Below are positions 8,471-17,417 of a DNA stretch of 40,354 nucleotides, piece after piece. The notes beneath the pieces are model-generated. The model was not told the DNA's origin. It made no database searches and was given only the letters and a program-made list of their open reading frames with translations. The stretch covers positions 1 through 40,354 of the forward strand of contig JAFUMG010000033.1 of assembly GCA_017473225.1 (NCBI GenBank). The letters are read 5' to 3'. The translations under genes were made by a program, and so were the position numbers. The stretch comes from Oscillospiraceae bacterium (GTDB taxonomy: Bacteria; Bacillota; Clostridia; Oscillospirales; Oscillospiraceae). The first letter of the stretch is position 1; every line of letters begins with the position of its first letter.

Positions 8471-8493
8471 TGAATATCAGTATCAACTTCTTT

Positions 8494-8522
8494 AGTATAC
8501 TCTCAAGGGAAAAAGCTGTCAA
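8494..8522 (-). promoter_or_regulatory. Strong sigma-A promoter of the reductase/aconitase-X operon
   Basis: On the minus strand TTGACA (8522-8517), 17 bases, TATACT (8499-8494): a near-consensus promoter. The expected start near 8487 gives a leader of about 190 bases. It lies just after the upstream peptidase gene, which has no separate clear terminator. Confidence 0.85.
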
Positions 8523-8551
8523 GTTTTGATAAAATCAACGACTCTTTCCAC

Positions 8552-9685
8552 TTAAAAATGATACAAAATCAGGCCAAATGCCGCTTTTAAACCCGGCAGC
8601 AGGCCCTCGATCTCCACATATTCCTCCCGGGTGTGGGCGCCGCCGCCGTCGTAGCAGCCCACGCAGATGGCGGGGATGCCCATGGACAGCGGGATATTGC
8701 AGTCCGTGGAGCCGGGGCCGAAGGCGATCTCCCTGCCGTAATGGCGGACCGACGCGTCGCTGGCCCGGGCCATCAGCGCCCGCAGCTTCTCTTCGTCCAC
8801 ATCCCCGGAGCATGGGCGGTCCCCCACCTGAGTCACCGTCACGGCAATGCCCTTTGCCCGGTAGAATTCCACCGCCGCCCGGAAATGCCGCTCCATGATA
8901 TCCAGGGACTCCCGCTCGTCGGAGCGGAACTCATAGAGCATTTCCGCGTGCTGGGCAATGGTATTGACGGAGGTACCGCCGGAGATGGTGCCCACATTGT
9001 AGGTGGTCTTCCCCTTTTCCGGGACCTTCATGCTGTAGAGGGTATCGATCATGGAGGCAAGGTACGCAATGGCGTTGCGGTTGCCGAAGGCGCTGTAGGA
9101 GTGGCCGCCCTCGGTGTCGATCTCCACCCGGTAACGCCGGGAGCCGACAGCCTTATGGACGCCGTAGCCATTGCGGCCGTCGAAAGTGATGAATTCCCGG
9201 ATGCGGCTACCGAAATCCTCCATCAGCTTCCGGGAGCCCTTCAGGTTGCCAAGGCCCTCTTCGCCGGAATTCACCACCAGCAATACGCCGCAGCCTTTCG
9301 GGCTGAGACGGTTCCGGGCGATGTATTTTGCCGCCGTCAGCAGCGCCGCCACGCAGGCCGTGTCGTCACCCACGCCGGGGCAGTAGATCCGCCCGTTCTC
9401 CACCCGCAGGGGCAGCATATCCGTGTCCGGGAACACCACGTCGCTGTGGGCGGCGAAGACCATCAGGTCATTGCTGTCCGTGCAGCCCACGGGATAGATC
9501 ACGTTCAGGGCTTCGTCGATATAAACGCCCTCGGCACCCTGGGCATCCAGCCAGGCCTTTACAAATTCGGCCCGCTTCCGCTCATGGTTGGAGGGTGCGG
9601 GGATCCGGGCCAGCTCCAGCAGCAGGTCATAGGCCTCCTGCCGGTGGGCTTCTATGTAATCCAGAATTTCCTGTGTCAGTTTCAT
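8552..9685 (-). CDS. M20-family zinc metallopeptidase / deacylase
   Basis: 377 residues. Dimetal-site motifs of the M20 family: AHSDVV (His80, Asp82), GVGDDTA (Asp107/108), NSGEEGLG (Glu142/143), TFDG and GAHTREE near 355. The insert between them, with GGHSYSAFGNRNA and GTISGGTSVN, is the lid/dimerisation domain. Such enzymes cleave di- or tripeptides or N-acyl amino acids in the cytoplasm; the exact substrate cannot be read. The start is taken at ATG 9685: AGGAG lies 8 bases upstream, while the GTG three codons earlier overlaps that site. It lies downstream of the ABC transporter gene but after a terminator. Confidence 0.9.
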   Translation of the reverse strand: MKLTQEILDYIEAHRQEAYDLLLELARIPAPSNHERKRAEFVKAWLDAQGAEGVYIDEALNVIYPVGCTDSNDLMVFAAHSDVVFPDTDMLPLRVENGRIYCPGVGDDTACVAALLTAAKYIARNRLSPKGCGVLLVVNSGEEGLGNLKGSRKLMEDFGSRIREFITFDGRNGYGVHKAVGSRRYRVEIDTEGGHSYSAFGNRNAIAYLASMIDTLYSMKVPEKGKTTYNVGTISGGTSVNTIAQHAEMLYEFRSDERESLDIMERHFRAAVEFYRAKGIAVTVTQVGDRPCSGDVDEEKLRALMARASDASVRHYGREIAFGPGSTDCNIPLSMGIPAICVGCYDGGGAHTREEYVEIEGLLPGLKAAFGLILYHF

Positions 9686-9742
9686 GGCGATCACTCCTTT
9701 TCACCCATTTTACCACTTTCTTCCCCCCGGCGCAACCATCGA

Positions 9743-9777
9743 AAAAAGATACAGGGCGGGGTCATAGCCCCGCCCTG
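9743..9777 (-). terminator. Intrinsic terminator of the ABC fusion gene
   Basis: Perfect 10-base arms CAGGGCGGGG (9752-9761) and CCCCGCCCTG (9768-9777). On the minus strand the hairpin is followed by TATCTTTTTTC. Confidence 0.92.
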
Positions 9778-9789
9778 CGGCATATTCTG

Positions 9790-12700
9790 TTATTCCGACC
9801 GCAGCGCGATGACCGGGTCCTTCTTGGCCGCCTGCTTGGCGGGGATGAAGCCGCCGATCAGGGTCAGGATCACACTCAGCACGATCAGCGCCACCGCGTT
9901 CATCACCGGCAGCTGGGCCGTGATGTCCGGGTTGTTGGTCAGGTGATGGATCAGCTGATTGCCGGGGATCAGCAGCAGGAGCGTCACGCCGATGCCGATC
10001 ATGCCAGAACACAGGCCGATGATAAAGGTCTCGGCGTTGAACACCTGGGAGATGTTCCGCTTGGACGCGCCGATGGCCCGGAGCACGCCGATCTCCTTGG
10101 TCCGCTCCATGACGGAGATATAGGTGATGATGCCGATCATGATAGAGGACACCACCAGGGAAACCGCCACGAAGGCGATCAGCGCGTAGCTGACGGAGTC
10201 GATGATGGTGCGGACCGAGGACATCATGATGCCCGTTACATCGGTGTAGCGGATCACCTGATCCTCATTCCCTGCCGCTTCCATATCGGCATTGTAGGTA
10301 TCCAGGAAATCGATGAATTCCTCCTTGCCCGCGAAATCCGTCAGATAGATGTACATGGCGGTGGGCTCCTCCAGATCCGCGTAGCCCAGGGCCTGCAGAT
10401 TGGCCAGGGCGCTGCTCTCGGAATTCTGGGAGGACATGGCCTCCATCAGCCGCCGCAGATCTTCCTCGCTCATATTGAACTGGAAGGCGGAGGCGATCTT
10501 GTTCTGATCCACCGTCAGGGCGCTGCCGATATAGGAGGTGATCCGGCTGCCGAAGGTCGCCACCTGGCTCATGACGGTGGCACGGACTGTGGCTTCCATC
10601 ATCTTGCCGGACATCACCGCCGCGGTGCCGCTCACCACGGACTGGCCCGTATATTCCGCCACGATGGTCTCAATGCTGTCGGCGCTGATGTCCGCGCAGA
10701 GCTGGGAAGGATCGATCTGGACCTCCAAGCCGCTGCCCACAGAGGGAACCGTCACCGTTTCCTCCGTCACATCAGGCAGCGTCTCCTCCGCGGCAGGTGC
10801 CGTGGTCTCGGCTGCCGCAGGCTCCGTTGCCGCCGGGACAGACTCCGTGGCCTGAACCGTTTCTTCCTCGGGAGCCGCCGTCTCTCCGGGCTGGGTCTCT
10901 GCCGGGGTTTCCGGCACCTGTCCCTCCAGCTGGGAGGACACGTAGCTGGTGACCATTCCCACCATCAGGGGTCTGTACACCTGCGCGAAGGTATCGGCAG
11001 GCAGGGAATACTGGGCCCCCATGGCTTCCATCCGGGAAACCGCGCTCGCACTTGCCAGATAGCTGTCCACCATGGTGTCCGCGTCGGTCAGATACAGCTT
11101 GGCGCTGCCGCTTTCATCGGCATTGGCCGCCACATGCTGCTGCAGCATCTCCGTGCAGAAGGAGACCAGTGTATTGGTAAAGTCCGCCTGGGCCGGGGCC
11201 GTATCCACCTCAATGGCACTGACCACATCATTCAGATACCCCTGCAGCATGTTCAGCACCGCGTCGCTGCTGACATTCATGCCGAAGGCGGAGGAAATGG
11301 CGCTTTCGTCAATGCTGATCATGTTCTCGAAGCTCAGGGAGGATTCGCTGTCCTCGTCGAAGCCGGTGCCGGTGAACACATCCACCGTCTCATCCTCCAG
11401 CTGCATCCCCACGATCTCCGACTGGGACGCCACCTCGATCACATGGCAGGTCAGGCCGGAGGTATAGGCAACGCCGGCGGAAAGGGTCGTGGTGCTGACC
11501 CCTTCCTTCGGGCAGACGATGCCCACGATCTCCAGGGTCTCACCCTCCCCGACCAGCCGCTTCATATATGCTTCATCATCGGACAGGTCCTCCCAGACCT
11601 GATACTCAGCATTATAGCGGTACAGATCCGATACGGCCACCAGCCGGAATTCCAGATCCATCAGGTCATCATAGGTCCAGACCTCCGGCTCGCCGGTGTC
11701 CGTCACCTCCTGACCGCTCATGACCTTGCTGATCATGTCGTTCAGGGTATCCATATCCTTCAGGCCCAGGGTGTAAGCCATATAGTCGGAGATCTGCCCC
11801 GGGTCCTGCAGCACAACGATCATCTCATTGTAGCTTTCCGGCCACCGGCCCCGCAGGACATCGTACTGAGATTCCAGCAGCTCCCGGTTGTCGATCATCT
11901 CCTGAAACACGTCAGAGTCCATATAGGCGGACATCATGGCGTTGCCGGTGATCTTCTGGAACAGGGTGCCGGGATTGACCTGGAGCACGCCGTCTTCCGT
12001 ATCGGACGCGTAGATCCGGGGCTTTACGCCGTAGCTGTATTTCACCGCGTTGACGGTATGGCCGATCTCATCATAATTCGCTTCCAGATGGGCCTTGAAG
12101 GAGCCCAGGTCATTGGAGCCGATCTGGGTGAACATCTCGGAAATCACCGGCTGTTCCTCCACGGTTTCCGGCGTCTCAGCTCCGGAGCCCTGGACCATGG
12201 CGCCAAGGCTTGCCATGGCGGAGGTCATGTCCGCCGTCTCAGCCTGCAATGTCAGCGGGTAGTTGGACAGGGTATCCTCCTGGATCTTATCGATGTACCG
12301 CTGAAAGCCGGTGGACAGAGACATGATCAGCGCAATGCCGATGATGCCGATGGAGCCGGCGAAAGCCGTCAGCAGAGTCCTGGCCTTCTTGGTCCAGAGG
12401 TTATTGAAGCTCAGGGACAGGGCCGTCAGGAAGGACATGGAGGCCTTGCCCATATTTTTGTGCTCCGGCGCCGCCAGAGCCCCTTCATCCACGAGATAGG
12501 GGTTGGTGTCTCCGAGGATGCGGCCGTCCTTGACCCGGACGATGCGGTTGGCGTAATCCTCCGCCAGCTCCGGGTTGTGGGTGACCATGACCACCAGCCG
12601 GTCCCGGGAAACCTCTTTCAGGAGCTCCATGACCTGAACGCTGGTCTCGGAGTCCAGGGCGCCGGTTGGCTCATCCGCCAGCAGGATATCCGGGTCATTG

Positions 12701-13170
12701 ACCAGGGCGCGGGCAATGGCCACACGCTGCATCTGGCCGCCGGACATCTGATTGGGCCGCTTGTGGAGCTGGTTGCCCAGACCCACGTCTTCCAGCGCCT
12801 TGGTGGCCCGCTTCCGCCGCTCCGCGGGGGAAATGCCGGAGATGGTCAGCGCCAGCTCCACATTTGCCAGGACCGTCTGATGGGGGATCAGGTTATAGCT
12901 CTGGAACACGAAGCCGATGGTATGGTTTCGGTAGGAATCCCAGTCCCGGTCCGTGTATTCCTTGGTGGAGATGCCGTTGATGATCAGATCGCCACTGTCA
13001 TAACGGTCCAGGCCGCCAATGACATTCAGCAATGTGGTCTTGCCGGAGCCGCTGGGGCCCAGGATCGCCACAAATTCATTGTCCCGCAGGTTCAGGCTGA
13101 CGCCGTCCAGAGCGGTCTGGACCAGCTCGCCGGTCACATATTTTTTGCGAATATCCTTGATTTGAAGCAT
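9790..13170 (-). CDS. ABC transporter ATPase-FtsX/MacB-type permease fusion with giant extracytoplasmic domain
   Basis: 1126 residues. An N-terminal ATPase of LolD/MacB type (about 1-235): Walker A GPSGSGKT (38-45), [14 protein letters not shown] (142-155), Walker [12 protein letters not shown] (163-173), His198. A membrane helix follows near residues 265-300. Then comes an extracytoplasmic region of over 600 residues, including a Pro/Thr/Glu/Ala-rich linker (about 745-820). Three C-terminal helices form an FtsX-type permease end ([27 protein letters not shown], final TM). This family does not import; it moves or releases lipoproteins, peptides or antibiotics by mechanotransmission. The substrate is unknown. 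ATG at 13170 begins the ATPase (MLQIKDI); upstream codons lie in the promoter. Single gene. Confidence 0.93.
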   Translation of the reverse strand: MLQIKDIRKKYVTGELVQTALDGVSLNLRDNEFVAILGPSGSGKTTLLNVIGGLDRYDSGDLIINGISTKEYTDRDWDSYRNHTIGFVFQSYNLIPHQTVLANVELALTISGISPAERRKRATKALEDVGLGNQLHKRPNQMSGGQMQRVAIARALVNDPDILLADEPTGALDSETSVQVMELLKEVSRDRLVVMVTHNPELAEDYANRIVRVKDGRILGDTNPYLVDEGALAAPEHKNMGKASMSFLTALSLSFNNLWTKKARTLLTAFAGSIGIIGIALIMSLSTGFQRYIDKIQEDTLSNYPLTLQAETADMTSAMASLGAMVQGSGAETPETVEEQPVISEMFTQIGSNDLGSFKAHLEANYDEIGHTVNAVKYSYGVKPRIYASDTEDGVLQVNPGTLFQKITGNAMMSAYMDSDVFQEMIDNRELLESQYDVLRGRWPESYNEMIVVLQDPGQISDYMAYTLGLKDMDTLNDMISKVMSGQEVTDTGEPEVWTYDDLMDLEFRLVAVSDLYRYNAEYQVWEDLSDDEAYMKRLVGEGETLEIVGIVCPKEGVSTTTLSAGVAYTSGLTCHVIEVASQSEIVGMQLEDETVDVFTGTGFDEDSESSLSFENMISIDESAISSAFGMNVSSDAVLNMLQGYLNDVVSAIEVDTAPAQADFTNTLVSFCTEMLQQHVAANADESGSAKLYLTDADTMVDSYLASASAVSRMEAMGAQYSLPADTFAQVYRPLMVGMVTSYVSSQLEGQVPETPAETQPGETAAPEEETVQATESVPAATEPAAAETTAPAAEETLPDVTEETVTVPSVGSGLEVQIDPSQLCADISADSIETIVAEYTGQSVVSGTAAVMSGKMMEATVRATVMSQVATFGSRITSYIGSALTVDQNKIASAFQFNMSEEDLRRLMEAMSSQNSESSALANLQALGYADLEEPTAMYIYLTDFAGKEEFIDFLDTYNADMEAAGNEDQVIRYTDVTGIMMSSVRTIIDSVSYALIAFVAVSLVVSSIMIGIITYISVMERTKEIGVLRAIGASKRNISQVFNAETFIIGLCSGMIGIGVTLLLLIPGNQLIHHLTNNPDITAQLPVMNAVALIVLSVILTLIGGFIPAKQAAKKDPVIALRSE

Positions 13171-13223
13171 CGCGTTCCCTCTTTCCGAAGCATAGTCGGT
13201 ACGTTTTTTGTACTGATACAGAT

Positions 13224-13252
13224 AATGTACCATGCAATTATGAACAAATCAA
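13224..13252 (-). promoter_or_regulatory. Candidate promoter of the ABC fusion gene
   Basis: Minus strand TTGATT (13252-13247), 17 bases, TACATT (13229-13224), about 54 bases before the start codon. The spacing is ideal but each box departs from consensus. Confidence 0.5.
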
Positions 13253-13271
13253 GGCAGAGCTTCCGATACAG

Positions 13272-13300
13272 TTGAAAATTTCCCTGTAAAATGTTACAAT
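13272..13300 (+). promoter_or_regulatory. Promoter of the XdhC-like/SpoU operon
   Basis: TTGAAA (13272-13277), 17 bases, TACAAT (13295-13300); ATG follows 31 bases later with AAAGGAG in between. It is divergent from the ABC fusion promoter. Confidence 0.75.
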
Positions 13301-13331
13301 GACATAAATCATTTTACAAAGGAGCATTCTT

Positions 13332-14363
13332 ATGGACAGAATTTTCGCGAAGCTTCTGTATGAACTGGAAAAGGACCACGATACCGTTCTGGTCACCATC
13401 ATTGCCGACCGGGGCTCCGCCCCCAGAGGCGCGGGCTCCCAGATGCTGGTGGGCAAAAACGGCCGGATTCTCGGCACCATCGGCGGCGGCGCTGTGGAGG
13501 CCCGCTCCGAGCAGATCGCTCTGGAGCAGCTGGCCAAGAAGGAATCCCGCATCCATGAATTCCAGCTGCACAGCGGCGCCAAGGAGGACATCGGCATGGT
13601 CTGCGGCGGCGACGTGAATGTGCAGTTCCAGTATATTCCCGGCACCAGCGCCTACTGGCAGACCCTGGCAGGCACCGTGCTGGAGCGGGTAGCCCAGCGC
13701 CAATCCGGCTGGCTGGCCCTGAAGACCGACGGCAGTGACCCCTCTCTGCTGGACAGTGCGGGCAGTCCCGTCCTGGGTGATGCCGTTGCCGGCACCGTGA
13801 CCCATCAGGTATGGCTCCCCGACCAGAGCGCCGGCTCCTTCTGCCTGCCCCTGCCCATCGGTGAGCGGGCCTTCATCTTCGGCGGCGGCCACTGTGCCCA
13901 GGCCCTGGCTCCCCTGCTGACCACCGTGGGCTTCAGGGTCACCGTCATGGACAACCGGGAGGAATTCGCCAACCGGACCAATTTCCCCAATGTGGAAAAG
14001 CTGATCGTCGGCGATTACACCCGCCTTTCCGACTATCTGACCCCCACGGCGGAGGATTACGCCGTGGTCATGACCAACGGCCACAGCTTCGATTTCCAGG
14101 TCCAGGAGCAGCTGCTGCGGGGCCCCATGGCCTACGTCGGCGTCATCGGCTCCCGGTCCAAGAAGGCCGCCGTCAACCAGCGGCTCCGGGACTGCGGCAT
14201 CACCGAGGAAGCCATCGCCAGCGTCCACTCCCCCATCGGCGTCAGCATCAAGGCCGTCACCCCGGAGGAGATCGCCGTCAGCATCGCCGGTGAGATGATC
14301 TATGTCCGGGCCCTGCGCCGGGAGCAGACCGGTGAGATCGCCAAGGGCTGCCCCATGCACTGA
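13332..14363 (+). CDS. XdhC/CoxI family protein
   Basis: 343 residues in the two-domain XdhC layout. The N-terminal XdhC_CoxI part has DRGSAPRGAGSQMLV, TIGGGAVE and MVCGGDV (Cys91). The C-terminal Rossmann part has FIFGGGHCAQALAPL (about 180) and VIGSRSKK. XdhC-type proteins bind and deliver molybdenum cofactor, or help sulfurate it, during maturation of molybdenum hydroxylases such as xanthine dehydrogenase. No hydroxylase gene is in the window, so the client must be elsewhere. ATG at 13332 follows AAAGGAG at 7 bases. The stop overlaps the next start (TGATG), making a two-gene operon. Confidence 0.9.
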   Translation: MDRIFAKLLYELEKDHDTVLVTIIADRGSAPRGAGSQMLVGKNGRILGTIGGGAVEARSEQIALEQLAKKESRIHEFQLHSGAKEDIGMVCGGDVNVQFQYIPGTSAYWQTLAGTVLERVAQRQSGWLALKTDGSDPSLLDSAGSPVLGDAVAGTVTHQVWLPDQSAGSFCLPLPIGERAFIFGGGHCAQALAPLLTTVGFRVTVMDNREEFANRTNFPNVEKLIVGDYTRLSDYLTPTAEDYAVVMTNGHSFDFQVQEQLLRGPMAYVGVIGSRSKKAAVNQRLRDCGITEEAIASVHSPIGVSIKAVTPEEIAVSIAGEMIYVRALRREQTGEIAKGCPMH

Positions 14364-15202
14364 TGGGAGCGGATATGGCGGAAATCATTGAAATCACCGA
14401 CCTTTCCCAGCCCGAGCTGGATGTCTATGCCCGGCTGACGGAGTCCCAGCTGCGAAACCGCAGGGAGCCGGAAAAGGGCATCTTCATCGCCGAAAGCCCC
14501 AAGGTCATCACCCGGGCCCTGGACGCCGGCTTCGAGCCCCTGTCCTTTCTCATGGAGCGAAAGCACATCGAGGGGCAGGCCCGGGAGGTCATCGCCCGCT
14601 GTGGGAACATCCCGGTCTACACCGCGGAGCGGGAGGTCCTGGCCTCGCTCACCGGCTATGAACTGACCCGTGGCATCCTGTGCGCCATGCGCCGTCCGAA
14701 GCTTCCCACTGTGGAGGATGTCTGCGCGGGCGCCCGGCGTGTGGCGGTATTGGAGGGTATCGTGGACGCCACCAACGTAGGAGCTATTTTCCGCTCCGCC
14801 GCGGCGCTGCACATGGACGCCGTGCTGCTGACGCCCACCTGCTGCGATCCCCTGATCCGCCGGGCCGCCCGGGTCAGCATGGGCACCGTGTTCCAGATCC
14901 CCTGGACCGTCATCGGCGACTCCCCCGCTGACTGGCCCCACCCCGGCATCGAGCGGCTCCAAAAGCTGGGCTTCAAAACCGCCGCCATGGCCCTCAGCGA
15001 CGACTCCGTCCCCATCGACGATCCCGGGCTTGCCGCTGAAGAGAAGCTGGCCATCGTTCTGGGCACTGAGGGCGACGGTCTTTCCAAAAGCACCATTGCC
15101 GGCTGCGACTACACCGTCCTGATCCCCATGTCCCACGGGGTGGATTCCCTGAACGTCGCCGCCGCCAGCGCCGTTGCCTTCTGGCAGCTGAAAGCGAAAT
15201 AA
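14363..15202 (+). CDS. SpoU/TrmH-family rRNA/tRNA 2'-O-methyltransferase
   Basis: 279 residues. The N-terminal RNA-binding domain (about 1-100) carries LRNRREPEKGIFIAESPK. The C-terminal SPOUT domain has knot motifs VDATNVGAIFRSA, AIVLGTEGDGLS and IPMSHGVDSLNVAAASAV, matching the three SpoU motifs with the Asn/Arg, Glu and Ser-Leu-Asn residues for S-adenosylmethionine and RNA. It transfers a methyl group to a ribose 2'-OH in rRNA or tRNA; the site cannot be assigned. ATG at 14363 overlaps the XdhC stop. ATG at 14375 has a better-placed GGGAG and may be the true start. It ends at a clear terminator. Confidence 0.9.
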   Translation: MGADMAEIIEITDLSQPELDVYARLTESQLRNRREPEKGIFIAESPKVITRALDAGFEPLSFLMERKHIEGQAREVIARCGNIPVYTAEREVLASLTGYELTRGILCAMRRPKLPTVEDVCAGARRVAVLEGIVDATNVGAIFRSAAALHMDAVLLTPTCCDPLIRRAARVSMGTVFQIPWTVIGDSPADWPHPGIERLQKLGFKTAAMALSDDSVPIDDPGLAAEEKLAIVLGTEGDGLSKSTIAGCDYTVLIPMSHGVDSLNVAAASAVAFWQLKAK

Positions 15203-15205
15203 AGT

Positions 15206-15240
15206 GAAGCGGCCTGCTTTCGCAGGCCGCTTCTTATTTC
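15206..15240 (+). terminator. Intrinsic terminator of the XdhC/SpoU operon
   Basis: Perfect 12-base arms GAAGCGGCCTGC (15206-15217) and GCAGGCCGCTTC (15222-15233), TTTC loop, TTATTTC tail. Confidence 0.9.
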
Positions 15241-15299
15241 CACTGTTTAGGTTATCGGCTTTAGCAAGCAAGATCGTCAAAACGAACAATGCAACGAAA

Positions 15300-15411
15300 T
15301 GTCATTCCGAGCGAAGCGTCAGCGAAGTCGAGGAATCTACGCATTAAGACCACATTAGCAGTGAAATTGGTGCCAGGATCCTTCGACTCGCTTCGCTCGC
15401 TCAGGATGACA
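15300..15411. repeat. Imperfect palindromic intergenic repeat (TGTCATTCCGAGCG type)
   Basis: The left arm begins TGTCATTCCGAGCGAAGCG (15300) and ends GTCGAGGAATC (about 15337). The right arm (15377-15411) reads GATCCTTCGACTCGCTTCGC then TCAGGATGACA, its imperfect reverse complement. Elements of this look are dispersed in many bacterial genomes and can act as transcript-end hairpins. The rest of the gap 15241-15470 shows no gene. It lies at the 3' end of recQ, which has no other terminator. Confidence 0.75.
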
Positions 15412-15470
15412 ACTGCTTTCATGATCATTGCGTTGTGCGTGCTTATGAATGCGGCTAACCGGAACTACGG

Positions 15471-17303
15471 TTATTCATTTTCATCCCTGAATTTCTGGAT
15501 CCGCTTGAGGAAGGCAGTGCCGTACCAGGCGGCCTTGATCTCGCCGACGCCGGAGACCTTGCGGAACTCCGTCATGGTCTTCGGCTGCTTCTTTGCCATG
15601 TCCGTCAGGGTGGCGTTGGAGAAGATCACATAGGCCGGGACCCCAGCCTCCCGGGCCAGGTCGTTGCGCAGCTCCTTCAGGGCGTCCAGCAGCTCCGCCT
15701 CCGGGCCGCTCAGGAGCTTCTTCATGGCCGCCGGCAGCTTCTCCTCCGGCTCCTTGCGGACCAGGATCTGGACCTGCCTGCCGTGGAACAGCACCTGCGC
15801 CGCCGACGGCGTCAGGCCCACCGCCTGATTCTCCGGGTCCGTCCGCAGATAGCCGTCCATTTCCAGATGGTCGATCAGCATCCGGATCTCCGTGCTGCCG
15901 GTATTCTTCATCAGGCCGTAGGTGCTCAGCTCCTGCAGGCCCTTCTCCAGCAGCCGCTTGTCTTTTCTCCCCTGGAGGGTCCTCTGGATCAGGGTCTGGC
16001 CCACATCATAGCCCAGCCGGTCGTGGATCCGCTTCACGCAGGACAGGATCATCTGTGCCTCCCGGGTGATGTCCCGTGCTTCGAAATCTCCCCGGCAGGT
16101 GCCGCAATTGCCGCAGACCTCCGGATGCTTCTGGCCGAAATATTCCAGAATGTAGCCCCGCAGGCACAAACCCGTCTTGCAGTAGCCGATCATGGCGTCC
16201 AGCCGGGCCAGATCCTGCTGGCGCACCATCTCCTGCTGCTCCGGGTCCAGTTCCTCATTGTCCGAGGAATTGTTGATCAGGAACTGGGCGGTGCGGATGT
16301 CTCCGTTATTGAACAGCAGAACGCACTCCGCGTCGGAGCCGTCCCGGCCGGCGCGGCCCGCCTCCTGATAGTAGGCTTCGATGCTCTTGGGCATATTGTA
16401 GTGGATGACGAAGCTGACATTTGACTTGTCGATGCCCATGCCGAAGGCGTTGGTGGCCACCATCACCGTCTTCCGGTCGTAGAGGAAATCCTCCTGATTT
16501 TCGCTGCGCTCCTCTTCTGGCAGGCCTGCGTGATACCGGGTCGCGGCATAGCCGTGATCGCACAGAAGCTCGCAGACGCTCTCCACCTTTTTCCGGGTGG
16601 CGCAGTAGACGATGCCGCTCTTGCGCCGCTTTCCAGCCAGGAGCCGCAGCAGCTCCTCGTCCTTTTTCTCCGGGCGGATCACGTCTAAGAACAGGTTCGG
16701 ACGGTCGAAGCCGGTGACCTTCCGCACCGGGTCCCGGAGCCGCAGGATCCGCTCCACATCCTCCTGGACCTGCTTGGTGGCCGTGGCCGTATAGGCCCCC
16801 ACCACCGGGCGGCGGGGAAGGCTATCGATAAAATTCAGGATCCGCAGATAGCTGGGCCGGAAATCCTGGCCCCACTGGGAAATGCAATGGGCCTCATCCA
16901 CCGCCACGAAGGAAACGGAAAGCTTCTCCACAATGGAGCCGAAGCCGCCGTAATCCAGCCGTTCCGGGGCCACATAGACGATCTTATACTGCCCTGCAAG
17001 GAGGTTGCGGTAGACCAGGCGCATCTGGGCTTCGTTCAGAGTGCTGTTGATAAACGCCGCGGGAACGCCCGCGGCCTTCAGGGCCATCACCTGGTCCCGC
17101 ATCAGGGAGATCAGCGGCGAGATCACCAGCGTGACCCCCGGCAGCAGCAGCGCCGGGATCTGATAGCACATGCTCTTTCCGCCGCCTGTAGGCATGATGC
17201 CGAACACATCCCGCCCCGCCAGGACGCCGTCGATCAGTTCCTCCTGCCCGGGCCGGAACTGGGTATATCCAAAGATCCGCTCCAATAAGGTTTGTTTGTC
17301 CAT
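15471..17303 (-). CDS. recQ: ATP-dependent DNA helicase RecQ
   Basis: 610 residues, full RecQ architecture. Superfamily-2 motor: Walker A MPTGGGKSMCYQ (38-49), DEAH box VDEAHCISQWG (about 137), DFRPSY, and the second lobe with MGIDKSNVSFVIH and QEAGRAGRDG. The zinc-binding region CKTGLCLRGYILEYFG with CGNCGTC follows. Then come a winged-helix RQC domain and a C-terminal HRDC domain (LLDALKELRNDLAREAGVPA). It unwinds DNA 3'-5' in recombination and fork repair. ATG 17303 starts MDKQTLL; a TTG five codons upstream lacks support. Its ribosome site is weak. Single gene. Confidence 0.97.
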   Translation of the reverse strand: MDKQTLLERIFGYTQFRPGQEELIDGVLAGRDVFGIMPTGGGKSMCYQIPALLLPGVTLVISPLISLMRDQVMALKAAGVPAAFINSTLNEAQMRLVYRNLLAGQYKIVYVAPERLDYGGFGSIVEKLSVSFVAVDEAHCISQWGQDFRPSYLRILNFIDSLPRRPVVGAYTATATKQVQEDVERILRLRDPVRKVTGFDRPNLFLDVIRPEKKDEELLRLLAGKRRKSGIVYCATRKKVESVCELLCDHGYAATRYHAGLPEEERSENQEDFLYDRKTVMVATNAFGMGIDKSNVSFVIHYNMPKSIEAYYQEAGRAGRDGSDAECVLLFNNGDIRTAQFLINNSSDNEELDPEQQEMVRQQDLARLDAMIGYCKTGLCLRGYILEYFGQKHPEVCGNCGTCRGDFEARDITREAQMILSCVKRIHDRLGYDVGQTLIQRTLQGRKDKRLLEKGLQELSTYGLMKNTGSTEIRMLIDHLEMDGYLRTDPENQAVGLTPSAAQVLFHGRQVQILVRKEPEEKLPAAMKKLLSGPEAELLDALKELRNDLAREAGVPAYVIFSNATLTDMAKKQPKTMTEFRKVSGVGEIKAAWYGTAFLKRIQKFRDENE

Positions 17304-17332
17304 TTTTTCACCGTTCAAATCATTTTTGGGCT

Positions 17333-17361
17333 ATTATCGCATATTACGTCAGAAAATGCAA
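17333..17361 (-). promoter_or_regulatory. Candidate recQ promoter
   Basis: Minus strand TTGCAT (17361-17356), 17 bases, GATAAT (17338-17333), about 30 bases before the start codon. Confidence 0.6.
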
Positions 17362-17377
17362 GCGGCAAACAAAGCGA

Positions 17378-17405
17378 ACCCCCGGAGGCGTCAGCATCCG
17401 GGGGT
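17378..17405 (-). terminator. Terminator-like hairpin after the ABC importer operon
   Basis: Arms ACCCCCGGA (17378-17386) and TCCGGGGGT (17397-17405) lie just past the ATPase stop. The minus-strand tail TTCGCTTTG is a poor T run, so termination may be inefficient. Confidence 0.65.
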
Positions 17406-17417
17406 ATTGGTTGGTTA

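Noticed and set aside
9328-13275. A 1.3-kilocodon open frame antisense to the M20 and ABC fusion genes
   Set aside because: The opposite strand carries unmistakable Walker and FtsX motifs. The antisense product is His/Gly/Arg-rich filler spanning two real genes and a terminator.
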